A stretch of 64,000 nucleotides of DNA from Adiantum capillus-veneris (GCA_014529385.2 CM043963.1:98783912-98847911), one strand, 5' to 3'; numbered from the stretch's first letter, positions 30,170-42,509 are shown. Numbers and translations: made by a program. The notes: generated from the sequence alone by a model not told the origin.

Positions 30170-33100
30170 CAACTAGCCGGGATAGATAAACCACGAGTCA
30201 CAAGATCCAACATTGGTCGCTGGCGGATCTCATCAATCTCCTCCATGGTCAGTAGTCTGACCGGGCGTCTTGCATGTCGGGCCAGAGTGATTCCGATCCT
30301 TTGATGTAGCCTCCGTCGATGCTGTGTAGTCTTCCGCATTCGTGAACGTCTGGATCGCGGGGCCGTAGCATGTGTAGTGTAACTCTGTCTCAGGCTCCAT
30401 GTCACACAGGGGCCATGTCCTGGCCTCTGCTAGTACTCCGTTGTATCTCCCCGTCTCGATCAATAGCTGGTTGAAGATGTGCGTATCTGGCCAATAGCGC
30501 ACCGTACCCCATGAGACAAGTGGGTGTCCATGTATCTGCGCCTCGTCACAAAACCGTCCGCTGTAAGCTGGAGAAGATGTTCTCTGTAGAAAGCCATTTT
30601 CGTGCCCAGCTCCTGTGTTGGCTGTATCCATGTCCTCCAGGTGTCTAGCTAAATCAGATCCTAGCGGATGAGCCAAGTGATTTCGGGCTACGTAAGAGTC
30701 ATGGAGGGTGCGTCCAGTGAGTACTAGAAGGGGGGAAATCTGTCTATACCGAACCCATGCGCTTAGAACCAGGATGTCGTCTCCACATACCAACATGCTG
30801 TATCTCCCTCCACCCTACGTGGCTAACTGTCGAGAGGACTCAAGTGCAAGGCGGGCGTATCTGTCTCTGGAAAGCGCCCACATGCGGTGTATGAAGGAGA
30901 CAGATCTAGTGAGCGCCTCAACTACTAGTGGGGGGGCAGCTAGCTCTGCTCAGATAATGGCACGTGGTACTGAGGCCTTGGCTCTAATGAGCCGCGAGAT
31001 CATAGAGACCACGGGCTTCTCCATGTCCCCCCATCCATTAGTGCGACCCGTCCTCCCGTGACGATCCAATGAAGGCCCCCTTATCTCAGCTCCATAGAGC
31101 AATGCAGAGGCCACTAGCATGTCAAAGAGCCAGAGCTTTGTCCGAGGCTCCTGAAACTAAACTTGTGAACACATCCTCTCCAGTCTACCCAATGCGAAAT
31201 GGGCTCTAGTCAATCTAGTCTCTGCTGCTCTCCTTAATGAGAATGCTGGTCCACTAAAAACCACTCCGAGGTAAGTGTAAGCATCTATATACTCCACTTT
31301 GTCCTGGCCGTATGTGAATGCGGGCTCTGACCTCCTGATCCACTGTCGGGTGGTATTAAATATCATGACCTTGGTTTTTCCAAGGTTGACAGACAAACCA
31401 CTTGCATGGGCAAACCTATGCAAAGCATCCAAGTGACGTTGCATCCCTTCCGAAGAGTCGGAGATAAACACAATATCATCAGCATATAACAATTGCGGGA
31501 TCCATGTCCCCGCCAGCGATGCACCTCTATACCCATCTCTCTCAATGTAGTCAGAAACCTCATCCACCTACATACCAAATAGAGTAGAAGAGAGCGGTCA
31601 ACCCTGCTTCACCCAATAGTAGAGTGAACCGCTGTAGAAAGACCCTCTGAAGTGCGTACATGCCGTGCTACTGGTCTGAACAATGCCATGATCCCCCAAA
31701 TTAGCTCTGTGGGTACTCCCATCTCCTGTAATCTGCGCATCAGTCTAGCTCTGGGTACTGTGTCAAATGCTTTGCGGAAATCCACAAAGCTACAATAGAT
31801 CCGTCTCCAACGGGATCTACCCTCCTCGATGATGGCCTTGAATGTCAAGATATGGTCAAGAGTAGAGAAACCTCTTCTGAATCCTGCCTGCCCGCGGCTG
31901 CACGCAGTCCCTCTCTCTCTCTGCCCATCTACTCAGTTGCTTGCTCAAGAAGGGATGCGTACAACAGTGCCAATGTGTGTCCAATCATGATAGTGCGATA
32001 GTTCCCAAACTCCATAGGGTCTCCTGATTTGAAAATAGGTACAATCGTAGATAGGCTCCAGGTATTAGGCAAGCCCTCGCACATGGCACGATTAAACATG
32101 ACTGCTAGAAGCTCTGCTAGTAGATCTTTGGCATGCATGAAATGCTCAACCACCAAGCCATCGATATGCTCTCCCAGTCCTCATCCTGTTAATAGCCTTC
32201 TTCACCATCTCAGCGGTGAAAAAAGCACATGTGTGTGGGCATGGGTCTGGGTGGTCGGGGAGGGGCAGCTGTCCAGAAACTGTGTACAAAGCTGATACGT
32301 ACTGACCCCAAGTCAAGGTAAAGGGGGGGGGGCAGCTTATGAAAGAGCCGCCATGCCTCACGTGAGTCCTGACTCAAGAATAGCTGGTGGAGATCTTGCT
32401 CTAGTTGGGCCAAAAATGCCCCCTTTTTCCATCGTACCAGGCGTCGAAAGTCAATTTGTGATTGTCTGTGAGTGATGTCCCCCAAAAGCACTTCCCTCTG
32501 AAGTCTAGCTCTGGTTTGGCGGCATTCCTCATCATACCAACTGTTCTGAGGCATGCTCCCAGAACGGCATCTATGCTCGGGCTGGGTGTGTGGATATGCC
32601 TCTGCTGCTGCATCATGTAATGTCTGTGTCAATATAGTCGTAAGCTCCTCCACAGGTCGCCCTGGCTCCTCAGTGCTTAGGCGTCTGTAGATCCCGTCTA
32701 TGTATACCGAATCCAACTCTTGCATGAAGGTATAGCGAGTAGGAGCTGCCACCCGTGGACTGTGTGCTACATTGAACTGGAAAGAGATGGTCAACGCCAT
32801 ACTAGCATGATCCACTGCCACCCCGATACTAGCGATGAGGCTTGGTTGTGCCATGACATAATCCATTGTGCTGGCTCCATGTCTGTGTGGAAAGCATGTG
32901 AAGCCTCCCGCATCAGGAAATCTCTGTAGGCCATTCAAGATGGCCAATCCATGTGCAGTCCCCATGTCTATCAGGTGCCGTCCATACTCAGTATGTTCCC
33001 CATCTTGTGATAGTCGGGATAGGCCAATCTCTGCAACATCCAACTCTCTCAGCATCTCCTCTGAAGTATCATAGAATACTGTGTGATAATGTGCAGTCCT

Positions 33101-33700
33101 AGCATTGAAGTCCCCTAGAATGATAATGTCGCCATCTCTGGAGAATTCCCAACAGTCGGGATAGGCCAATCTCTGCAACATCCAACTCTCTCAGCATCTC
33201 CTCTGAAGTATCATAGAATACTGTGTGATAATGTGCAGTCCTAGCATTGAAGTCCCCTAGAATGATAATGTCGCCATCTCCAAAATAGAGAAGGGGGACT
33301 GTCCTCTGGGTGGTGCATATACGGACGTACTCGGGGGAAAGTAGCAAATAGCAATGTAGAGATATCTCCCATTCTCTGCTCTCAATCTCACCCACATGTA
33401 CCTAGCTTGCTCATCCCTACGAGCTATATGTATCAATGGCTGCAGACCCTGCCTGAATAACAGTGCCACTCCTCTTGAGCCCCGCCCTCTTTGCTCTGAT
33501 CGTGTCTCCTGTCAACGGGCCATCTCCCATCTGTATCCAGTAATGTGAGGCATAGATTGCCGAGGGGCCTGACGTGTCTCCGAGTAGAAGATGATGTCTC
33601 TCCCGTTAAAACTATCCTCAAAGGCACCCACATCAAGGCGCATAGATCCATTACAATTCCAGGAGGCAACTTTTAGTGTGGTCCCATAGGTCTCGCACCG
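30170..33700 (-). pseudogene. LINE m2 ORF2
   Basis: The frame starts directly after the ORF1 stop (33701-33703) with WNCNGSMRLDVGAF and FYSETRQ. The endonuclease continues over 33257-33469 and 32210-33181 (GDFNARTAHYHTVFYD; GASTMDYVMAQPS; MPQNSWYDEECRQTRA). RT: IYCSFVDFRKAFDTVPRARLM near 31780, the YADD region near 31480 (NCYMLMIL in a shifted frame; open frame 31157-31567), SGLSVNLGKTKVMIF. The C-terminal zinc region is damaged: part of the usual block (about 30360-30470) is shortened. Breaks are frequent. The first ATG in frame (33643) lies after WNCNG. Confidence 0.85.
33013..33282 (-). repeat. 142-bp tandem duplication in the m2 endonuclease
   Basis: GTCGGGATAGGCCAATCTCTG starts at 33013 and again at 33155; the two units run nearly identically to GCCATCTC. 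It inserts a second copy of GDFNARTAHYHTVFYD into the endonuclease. Confidence 0.9.
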
Positions 33701-33703
33701 TCA
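33644..33703 (-). promoter_or_regulatory. ORF1 stop TGA-CGG with in-frame ORF2 (m2)
   Basis: Read on the minus strand, the codons are TGA CGG TGC GAG ACC and on to TGG AAT TGT AAT without a stop. ORF2 is in the ORF1 frame and the first ATG comes only after the endonuclease motif WNCNG. TGA followed by CGG is a known leaky stop context in several RNA virus groups. Confidence 0.68.
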
Positions 33704-34584
33704 TGTGGCGGGTGGCTCTAATATTACCACTCTTCCATCTCGGTAGAAAGCAATCTTGCCTTTTTCCCTTGCCGCTCTAATCTTCGGCATTACCTCTTGT
33801 ATATGAGCGATCAGCGAGAGGGTAAGATCATCCCCGAGAAAGATGCCTGTCTTCTTGAGAGTTGGCCTTTTTTTCAAAAAGTCCTTCGCTTCCATGAACG
33901 GAAATCAAAGAATGAGTGCCCTTTCTTTCGAGGTTTCCCCATTGCTTCCATTTTTCTTGTTGCCCACTCTCCAAGCTCTTGTGTGCATCGGTTCATGAAC
34001 CCCCATCAGAGCCATGAGTTTTTTTACTTCTTCGTCCACATTATCTTTGTCTTTAAGCCCGCAGATTCTTACATGTACAACGCGCGCACGTCTTCTTTGC
34101 TCCTCCTCTAGTGGCAGATTGATATGGGTGTGGGCGTGGATGTTATTTCTTTGCCTTTTCCTTTCTTGGCAACCTCGATCCATTTCTCGGCTTCGTCCAC
34201 CTTCTGCTGGGTCTTGGTAATAACATCCATCCAAGAGGTCGTCATTTCTTTGTGCTGCTCTTCTCCTTCTTTGATGGCCTATACTTGCTCTTTGATCGTG
34301 TTTAGTTCTTCTATCACTGACGGTTGCAATTCTCCTTCTTCAAGCATGTTTCTTGATCGTGCTTCAGCGATATCCTTCTTGAGTGACGCGATCTCTTCAT
34401 CTTGGGCTCTCAAACGATCTTCTAGTGTATTCATTTTACTTTCTTGGATCAACACGCGTCCTTCGAGCTTTTATATTGTGCCCAACAGGTTGCGGTTCAT
34501 CTTAGTAATGGTTTCCGTCATCTCTTCTTTGCACTTTCAAATGTCATCCTCTAAGGGGTCGGCTTTAGCATTCTGCTTCCTCAT
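33701..34584 (-). pseudogene. LINE m2 ORF1
   Basis: From ATG 34584 ([13 protein letters not shown]) comes a long coiled coil (EEIASLKKDIAEARS, EEGELQPSVIEELN, HKEMTTSWMDV), then RRRARVVHVRICGLKD (RRM-like start), HTRAWRVGNKK, and the C-terminal domain with FLKKRPTLKKTGIFLGDDLTL and AREKGKIAFYRDGRVVI. Stops lie in the coiled coil and at 33902-33904. The final stop is TGA 33701-33703, followed by CGG and an open path into ORF2. Same protein type as at 16060. Confidence 0.82.
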
Positions 34585-34654
34585 GCTCAGTTGCCGCCAA
34601 AGGGACCCACACTATGCACACCAACTTCTTTCCTTTTTTTTAATAATAAAATAA

Positions 34655-35136
<482 letters not shown>

Positions 35137-35339
35137 GAGAGAGAAATGAAATGAAATGAAATGTTATATTAACGTCTTCAAAAGGCCAAAGTGACCTATG
35201 AGACCAAAAAGTTACAATGTGGTGGATCTGATACAAAGTCAGAGTAACGAGATGACAAAATGACAAAATAAAATAAAATACTATGGAATCCTAGACTATT
35301 GAGTGTGGACTAAGCCGCTAAAACAACTAGCTGGAATAA

Positions 35340-37755
35340 CTAGATCACAGGAGATCCAGGATGGGTCGCTGGTGGATCTCATCAATCTCCTCCATGGTCA
35401 GTAGTCTGACTGGGCGTCGTGCATGTCAAGCCAAAGTGACCCGGATCCTCTGCTGCAGCCTCTGTCGATGTTGTGTAGTCCTCCGCAGTCGTGGGCGTCT
35501 GGATCTCCCCAACTCAGTCGCTCGGTCGATCAGTATGCCTCTGGGTAATGCGACGAGCTCTGCTGTGGTAGTAACTCCTCCGGGTGTTCAGCGGCAGCTC
35601 TAAAGAAGTATGTGATCTGTCTCTGAGACCGGCTAGTCTTTCCTCTCATCAAGCTCTCTCTGTGTCTGCGTAGCTCAAGCAAAAACAAACCTAGGCATCT
35701 ATGATCCTCATACCGCATGACTCTAGAGAATGGTCCAAAGGCCTCTCTGAACAAGCAATGCAAGCCGCCTCATATCTCGTAGTAGACGGGGCAGTGGCAT
35801 GTGTAGTGCAACTTTGTCTCAAGCTCGATGCCACACAGGGGGCATGTCCTGGCCTCTGTTGGTATTCCGCTGTATCTCCCAGTCTCGATCCGCAGAGCTG
35901 GTGTGAAGATGTGCGTATCTGGCCAATAGCACATCGTATCCCATGAGACAGGTGAGTGTCCATGTATCTGGGCCTCGTCACAAAACCATCCTCCGTAAGC
36001 TCGAGGAGATGCTCTCTGTAGAAAGCTATCTTCGTGCCTAGCTCTTGTACTGGCTGTATCCATGTCCTCTTGGTGTCTAGCTGAGTCAAGTCCTGGCGAA
36101 TGAGCCCGGTGATCTCGGATTGTGTAAGAGTCACAGAGGGCGCATCCAGTGAGTACTGAAAAGGAGGCAATCTGTCCATGCTGAACCCATGCGCCTGAAA
36201 CCATGACTCATCTCCCCATACCAGCATGCTGTATCTCCCTGCACGGCTAACTGCGAGAGGACTCAAGTGCAAGGCGTGCATATTTGTCTCTGGGAAGTTC
36301 CCACATGCGGTGTATGAAGGAGACAGATCTGGTCACCGCCTCAACCACCAGTGGGGAGGCAGCTAGCTCTGCTCGTATAATAGCACGTGGTACTGAAGTC
36401 TTGGCCTTAATGAGCCGCGAGATCATAGAGACCAGAGGCTTCTCCATGTCCCCCCATCCATCACTACAGCCAGACCTCCTGTGATGGTCCAGTGAAGGTC
36501 CCCAAATCTCAACTCCATAGAGCAATACAGAGGCCACCATAGTGTCAAAGAGCCAGAGCTTCGTCCGAGGCTCCTGAAACTGAACCTGTGAACACATCCT
36601 TTCCAATTTACCCAATACTGCATGGGCTCTGGTCAATCTAGTCTCTGCTGCCCTCCTCAATGAAAATGTTGGTCCACTGAAAACCACTCCAAGGTAAGTG
36701 TAAGCATCTGTATACTCCACCTTCTCCTATCCGTATGTGAAGGCGGGCGCTGACCTCCTGATCCACTGTGGGGTGGTATTAAAAACCATGACCTTGGTTT
36801 TACCAAGGTTGACGGACAAACCACTTTCTTGGGCGAACCTATGCAAAGCATCCAGTTGACGTTGCATCCCCTCCGGAGAATCAGAAATCAAAACAATATC
36901 ATCAGCATATAACAATAGTGGAATCCATGTCCCCGCTAGCTGTGCACCTCTATTACCATCTCTCTCAATGTAGTCAGAAACCTAATCTGCATACATACCA
37001 AATAGAGTAGGAGAGAGCGGGCAGCCCTACTTCACCCCAATAGTGGAGTAAACCGGTGTGGATAGACCCTCTGGGGTGCGTACATGCCCCACTACTGACC
37101 TGTATAATGCCATGACCTCCCAAATGAGCTATGTGCTACTCCCATCTGTTGTAATCTGCACATCAATCTCGCTCTGGGCACTGTGTCAAAAGCTTTATGG
37201 AAATCCACAAAGCTGCAATAGATCCGTCTCCCCCGCGATCTGCCCTCCTCAATGATGGCTCTGAGTGTCAAGATATGGTCAAGAGTAGAAAAACCCCTCC
37301 TGAAACATGCTTGCCCGGCTACGCGCATCCCCTCTCTCTCTGCCCATCTACTCAGCTGCTACTCAAGAATAGATGCGTACAACCGTGCCAATGTGTGTCC
37401 AATCATGATAGTGCGATAGTTCCAAGGCTCCATAGGGTCTCCCGACTTGAAAATAGGTACAATAGTAGATAGGCTCCAGGTACAGGCAAGCCCTCACACA
37501 TGGCACGGTTAAACATAACTGCTAGAAGCTCTGCTACTAAATCTCTGGCATGCATGAAATGCTCAGCCACTAAGCCATCATGATCATATGCTTTCCCAGT
37601 CTTCATCCTATCAATGGCCTTCCTCACCATCTCAGCGGTGAAAAAACCACATGTGTGCGAACATGGATCGGGGGGGGTCCAGAAGGGGGGGTTGCTCAGG
37701 AATTGTGTACAAAGATGATGCATACTGGCACCAGGCCTCTGTAGAAGTGATGGCA

Positions 37756-37797
<42 letters not shown>

Positions 37798-39080
37798 GTG
37801 CTCATGAAAGAGCCTCCATGCCTCACGTGAGTCCTGACTCAAGAATAGCTGGTATAGATCCTGCTCTAGGCGAGCCAAAAATGCCCTCTTCTTCCGCCGC
37901 ACTAGGTGTCAGAAGTCCATCTCTGACAGCCTATGAGTGATGTTCCCCAAAAGCACCTCCCTCTGAAATCTAGCTCTAGTGTCCTGGCATTCCTCATCAT
38001 ACCAACTGTTCTGGGGCATGCTCCCTGAACGGCGTCTCAGCTCAGGCTGGGTGTGTGGGTATGCCTCTACTACTGCATCATGTAGTGTTTGTGTCAGTAT
38101 AGTAGTAAGCTCCTCCAGAGGTCTCGCCCTGGCTCCTCTGCGCACAGGCGTCTGTAGATCCCATCTATGTATACAGAGTCCGTCTCCCGCGTGAAGGTGT
38201 AGCGAGTAGGGGCTGCTGCCCGTAGCCTGTGTGCTACACTAAACTTTAAAGAAATGGTCAGCGATACAAGAGCATGATCCACTTCCACACCAACAGGTCT
38301 GGGTCCAACCGTGAGGTCCTGGATACTAGAGATGAGGCTTGGTTGTGCCATGACATAGTCCACTGTGCTGGCTCCATGTCTGTGTGGAAAGCATGTGAAG
38401 CCTCCCGAAGCAAGAAACCTCTGTATGCCATTCAAGATGGCCAGTCCATGTGCGGTGCTCATGTCTATCAGGTGTCGTCCATATTCAATATATTCCGCAT
38501 CGTGTGATAGTCTGGACAGGCTCGTCTCTACAACATCTAGCTCTCTCAGCATCTCCTCTGAAGTATCATAAAACACTGTCTGGTGATGGGCAGTCCTAGC
38601 ATTGAAGTCCCCTAGAATGATAATGTCACCATCTCTAGAGAACTCCCATATGTCATCATCCAAAATAGAAAAGGGGGACTGTCCTCTGGGTGATGCATAG
38701 ACCAACGTACTCGGGGGAAAGTAGCAAATAGCAATGTAGAGATATCTGTCTGTCTCTGCTTTCAATCTCACCCACATGTAACTAGCCTGCTCATCCCTGC
38801 GGGCAATATGTATCAATGGCTGCAAATCCTCTTTAAATAACACTATCACTCCCCCCAAGCCCCTTCCCCTGTGCTCTGAGCGTGTCTCCTGTCTGTAAGT
38901 TGTCTCCCATTTGTATCCAGTGATGTGAGGCATGGATTGCCCAGGGGCCTGGTGTGTCTCAGAGTAAAAAATGATGTCTCTTCCAGTAAAGCTATCCTCA
39001 AAAGCACCCACATCAAGACGCATGGATCCATTACAGTTCCAGGCCGCCACTTTGAGTGTGGTCCCATAAGTTTTGCACCG
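35340..39080 (-). pseudogene. LINE m3 ORF2
   Basis: The endonuclease is one open piece (38094-39050): WNCNGSMRLDVGAF, YSETHQAPGQS, GDFNARTAHHQTVFYD, GASTVDYVMAQPS, VDHALVSLTISLKF. Then comes a linker with MPQNSWYDEECQDTRA (37909-38145), a C41 run read as poly-Pro (37756-37796), RT with IYCSFVDFHKAFDTVPRARLM, MLYADDIVLISDSPEG (about 36870-36915) and SGLSVNLGKTKVMVF. The thumb and zinc region (35691-36281) has CPLCGIELETKLHYTCHC. At least six frame changes make it inactive. Confidence 0.87.
37756..37796 (+). repeat. Run of 41 G inside LINE ORF2
   Basis: An uninterrupted G homopolymer. Copies m1 and m2 have a G-rich but short tract at the same place (28235-28250, 32326-32334), so this is an expansion within a coding region. 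Confidence 0.93.
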
Positions 39081-39083
39081 TCA
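39024..39083 (-). promoter_or_regulatory. ORF1 stop TGA-CGG with in-frame ORF2 (m3)
   Basis: The minus-strand reading is TGA CGG TGC AAA ACT TAT, continuing without a stop to TGG AAC TGT AAT. It shares TGACGG and ACCTATGGGACCACACT-like linker sequence with m2. The first in-frame ATG (39023) lies after WNCNG. Confidence 0.68.
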
Positions 39084-39971
39084 TGTGGAGCGTCGCTCCA
39101 GTATTACTACTCTTCCATCTCGGTAAAAGGCAATCTTGCCTTTCCCCCTTGCCGCTCTAATCTCAGGCATCCTACATATGAGCGATCTGCGAGAGAGTAA
39201 GATCATCCCCGAGAAAAATGCCCGTCTCTTTAAGAGTTGGCCTTTTCTTCAAGAAGGACTTCTTCGCTTCCATGGAGGGAAAACGGAGGATGAGTGCCCT
39301 TTCTTTTAAGGTTTCCCCACTGCTTCCATGAGTTCTTTGTGTTGCCCACTCTCCAGGCTCTTGTGTGCGTCGGCTCATGAACCCCCATCAAGGCCATGAG
39401 TTCTTTTACCTCTTCGTCCACACTGCCTTTGTCTTTAAGACCGCAAATTCTCACATCTAAAGCGCGCACACGTCTTCTTTGCTCCTCCTCTAGTGTCTGA
39501 TTAATGATAGTGGGTGTGGATGTGGACGTTATCTCCTTGCCTTTTCCTTTCTTGGCCACCTCGATCCATTTCTCGGCTTCATCCACCTTCTGCGTCAGTT
39601 TTTGTAAGAACATCCACCCAAGAAGTCGTCATCTCTTTGTGTTGCTCTTCTCCCTCTTTGATGGCCCGTACTTGCTCCTTGATAGTATTGATTTCTTCGA
39701 TTACTGAGGGTTGCAATTCACCCTCTTCCAGTGTGTTGCTTGATCGTGCTTCGGCGATATCTTTTTTGAGTGACGCAATCTCTTCGTCCTGAGCCGTCAC
39801 TCGGTCTTCCGATGCGCTTATCTTGCTTTCTAGGATCAGGACGCGTCCTTCGAGCATATTTATTGTGCCCAATAGATTGCGGTTCATCTTGGTAATAGTC
39901 TCCGTCATTTCCTCTTTGCACTTTTGAATGGCATCCTCTAGGGGGTCGGCTTTATCGCTCAGCTTCCTCAT
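39081..39971 (-). pseudogene. LINE m3 ORF1
   Basis: From ATG 39971 (MRKLSDKADPLEDAI) the coiled coil is open to 39579 (EEIASLKKDIAEARSSN, EEGELQPSVIEEIN). After a frameshift near 39600 it continues as VDEAEKWIEVAKKGKGKE, RRRVRALDVRICGLKDKG (RRM-like), HTRAWRVGN. After a second shift near 39330 it gives RFPSMEAKKSFLKKRPTLKE and GIFLGDDLTLSQIAH, then AFYRDGRVVILERRST and the stop TGA 39081-39083. CGG follows, and the frame is open into ORF2. Confidence 0.82.
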
Positions 39972-40374
39972 GCTTAATCACTATCCAAAAAAGAGCCACT
40001 AAGCGCACATATGCACCCACACTATGCATACATTGTCTCCCGCATCAAGCATTCCATGGCGGGTAAAGATACAACCACAGCCCACTGCGGGCGTCACCCT
40101 TAAAGCCAAAAGCCAAAATAATGGAGGGGCCTTGCCCAATGTCCTGTCTAACGCTGTCCTGCATACACCACAAATCCGAACCTGTCCAAGCTGTCCTACA
40201 CAACTAAAACAGCCATGGTCTGCTCCTGTTCTAGCACCTGTAGTAGTAAAATCGGCCTTTCTGATTTTGTGATTTTCCTTTTTGCTTTTCGGTGGGCAGT
40301 GCTTTCCGTAGGGAGAATTGAAGCAAAGCAAAAATTAAATCAGAGCAAGCAAATTATTTAATTAAATTGTGTTT

Positions 40375-40485
40375 TAGTCAAGCCACAGGCGAGGGCGATG
40401 GGAAGAGGGCAAGGGTAGGTTCAAGGTTCAAGGACGAGGGGCTAGGAGATAAAGCTAGGGCGAGGAGAAAAAGGGGAAAAAACGG

Positions 40486-40539
<54 letters not shown>

Positions 40540-40727
40540 TTTTGACGGGGGCGAGGGCGAGGAGTAAAAGGGAAGGGCGAGGGGCGAGGGCTAGGGGCGA
40601 GGGGCGAAGCCTAGGGGTGAGGGCTAGGGACGAGCGGTTGGGTGCAGGGCGAGTGGCGAGGGGGTGTAGGGCGAGGGGCGAGGGGGTTAGGGACGAGCGG
40701 CTAGGGGCAGGTGCTGCAGGGTGAGCG

Positions 40728-40729
<2 letters not shown>
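40375..40729. repeat. G-rich minisatellite with a 50-G run
   Basis: GAGGGCGAGGGGCGAGGG and GGCTAGGGGCGAGG-like units run for about 350 bp, with an uninterrupted G run at 40489-40538. It could form G-quadruplexes. Position: 5' side of m3, immediately before the GA tail of the next LINE end. Confidence 0.85.
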
Positions 40730-40804
<75 letters not shown>

Positions 40805-41162
40805 AATCTTATATTAACGTCTTCAAAAGGCCAAAGTGACCTATGAGACCAAAACATTACAAGGTGGTGGATCTGATACAAGGTTAGAGTAACAAAATGA
40901 CAATAAAAATACTATGGAATCCTAAACTGGTAGGTGTGAACTAAGCAGCTAGCTGGGATAGCTAAATCACAAGAGATCCAACATCGATCGCTGGCGGATC
41001 TCATCATTCTCCTCCATGGTCAGTAGTCTGACTGGGCGTCGTGCATGTGGGGCCAAAGTGATCCGAATCCTCTGATGTAGAAATGAAATGTTATATTAAC
41101 GTCTTCAAAAGGCCAAAGTGACCTATGAGACCAGAAAGTTACAATGTGGTGAATCTGATACA

Positions 41163-41200
<38 letters not shown>
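40730..41200 (-). mobile_element. Two short family I LINE 3' ends between GA tracts
   Basis: (GA)n at 40730-40800 is followed by a 280-bp minus-strand 3' end (40801-41081) and then an 87-bp one (41082-41168). The latter ends at GATACAAAGTCAGAG, directly against (GA)n 41168-41200. Both carry the terminus TGACCTATGAGACC in plus view. Confidence 0.82.
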
Positions 41201-41203
<3 letters not shown>

Positions 41204-42506
41204 AATTATCGTCCACGGAGGTCATATATGACCTATGGGACCAAAAACACAACATTACAACAAATCGTTCTCAGTGCGGGTTGATACATATCAGTTAAGG
41301 ACTGAGGGTCCATCAAGAGGGTAGGGTAAAGGGAGAACAAAAAAACCTAAGGGTCGCTGGCTAAGGGGAGAGCCGGTTTGGGGTTTCGAAATTCCTGGAT
41401 GATCGCTTTGCCACCTCAGTAGACTGCCCATTTACCTTGCTTGCGTGCTTCATGCATCTTCTTGAGCTCGCTCGCTTTACTGTTGAGTTGATTCATGCTC
41501 AGTTCTTCTGCAATCCAAAGCTTTTTGCCCTTGAGAAGTCGAGATTGACATAGCAGCTTCATACGCTCATCTTTGTCCTTGAAAGTGAGTATGCAGTGTT
41601 CGGGTGGCACATGTCTATGTGTATCGTTAATTCAAGCAACATCTTCGGGCTTGATGTAGATAGGTTGAAGAATGTCATTGAGCTTGATGATTGCTTCTTC
41701 AAGGGTGTCCTCCGGGGTACACCATGGTGAGTGTAGTCTCCCAATCCGGACCTTGAGGCCAAGAGATTCTTGTAGCCGACATTCTTGTAGGGCCGTCTAT
41801 ATCTTTGTGTCAATCTTTTTATGTGTTGCTGCGTGTGCTTCTTTCTGGGCTGCCATGACAGTTTCGGTGAGTGAGGCTTCGACTGCGTGTGCTTTTTCAA
41901 GTAGAGATTGGCTCTCTACTTCCTTCGCATCTTCAAGCTTTTGTAAGCGGTCTTTGAGTCTCTCGTTCTCCTCGATGAGGTCTTGAATATGAGCCTCAAG
42001 AGCTGTGATTCGTGCTTCTTGGCGAGCAGCGGGGTCCTTTCTCGGTGCCGCTGCCACCGCAAGAAAGCTCTTGCGTGCAAAAGGGGTACCAAAGGGCGAC
42101 GACATCAGGCTGCAAAAGGGGGGGTTCTTGTCGAAACACAGCGTGGGATCAGGGGCTTGTGATTTAAATTTTTGGGGTGAAAGCATTGCCATGCTCTATG
42201 TACTGTGTCGGCGAGGTAACAGAGACAGGAAACAAGCAGGGAGGAAGGAAGCAGGCAGAGAAGTAAGGCGAGTAGAGCCTGGTTTTTACGGGCTGAGAGA
42301 GAGGGGATCTCTTGGCGAGCTGTATGTCGCGCAGGCGACGTCTTTCACGAGCTGCAGGTCGCGGGCGACGTCCTTGACGAGCTGCAGGTCGCGGGCGTCC
42401 TGTGCTAGGTAGCGGGGCTGGGCTGTGGCTTAACGTCCCCCACAGGGCCGCCCTCGCCCAGGGGAGACACACAGATGCTGTGGCGCGAGGAAGACGGGGG
42501 CTAGGT

Positions 42507-42509
<3 letters not shown>
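41201..42509 (-). mobile_element. ORF1-only LINE, family B type (HAL1-like unit)
   Basis: The right side meets (GA)n at 42510 and the left side meets (GA)n at 41200. The 3' end (plus view GGTCATATATGACCTATGGGACC, 41219-41241) is that of family B (15870-15905). Between tail and 5' leader I find one ORF1-type frame and no endonuclease or RT. It could be an internal deletion or a true half-LINE. The 5' part (42300-42420) has GACGAGCTGCAGGTCGCGGGC repeats of about 33 bp. Confidence 0.65.
41360..42105 (-). pseudogene. LINE family B ORF1 protein
   Basis: From ATG 42105 (MSSPFGTPFARKSF) come a coiled coil (EARITALEAHIQDLIEENER; RLQKLEDAKEVE) and an RRM-like start LGLKVRIGRLHSPW. Next are ILTFKDKDERMKLLCQSR and the C-terminal domain KKLWIAEELSMNQLNSKAS, MHEARKQGKWAVY. 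One frame covers all of this, interrupted by TAG near 41794 and TGA near 41630 and 41413; two of the three fit C-to-T changes in CGA codons. The frame ends at a TAG near 41360. Same architecture as family I ORF1, with low sequence identity. Confidence 0.75.

Larger units (their letters stand above)
35137..40374 (-). mobile_element. LINE family I copy m3
   Basis: The minus-strand copy holds 3' terminus (35140-35240), ORF2 (35340-39080), ORF1 (39081-39971) and a 5' leader of about 400 bp. It is bounded upstream by a G-rich minisatellite and downstream by a short GA tail. It is the most complete of the minus-strand copies, but both ORFs contain frame changes. Confidence 0.88.
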
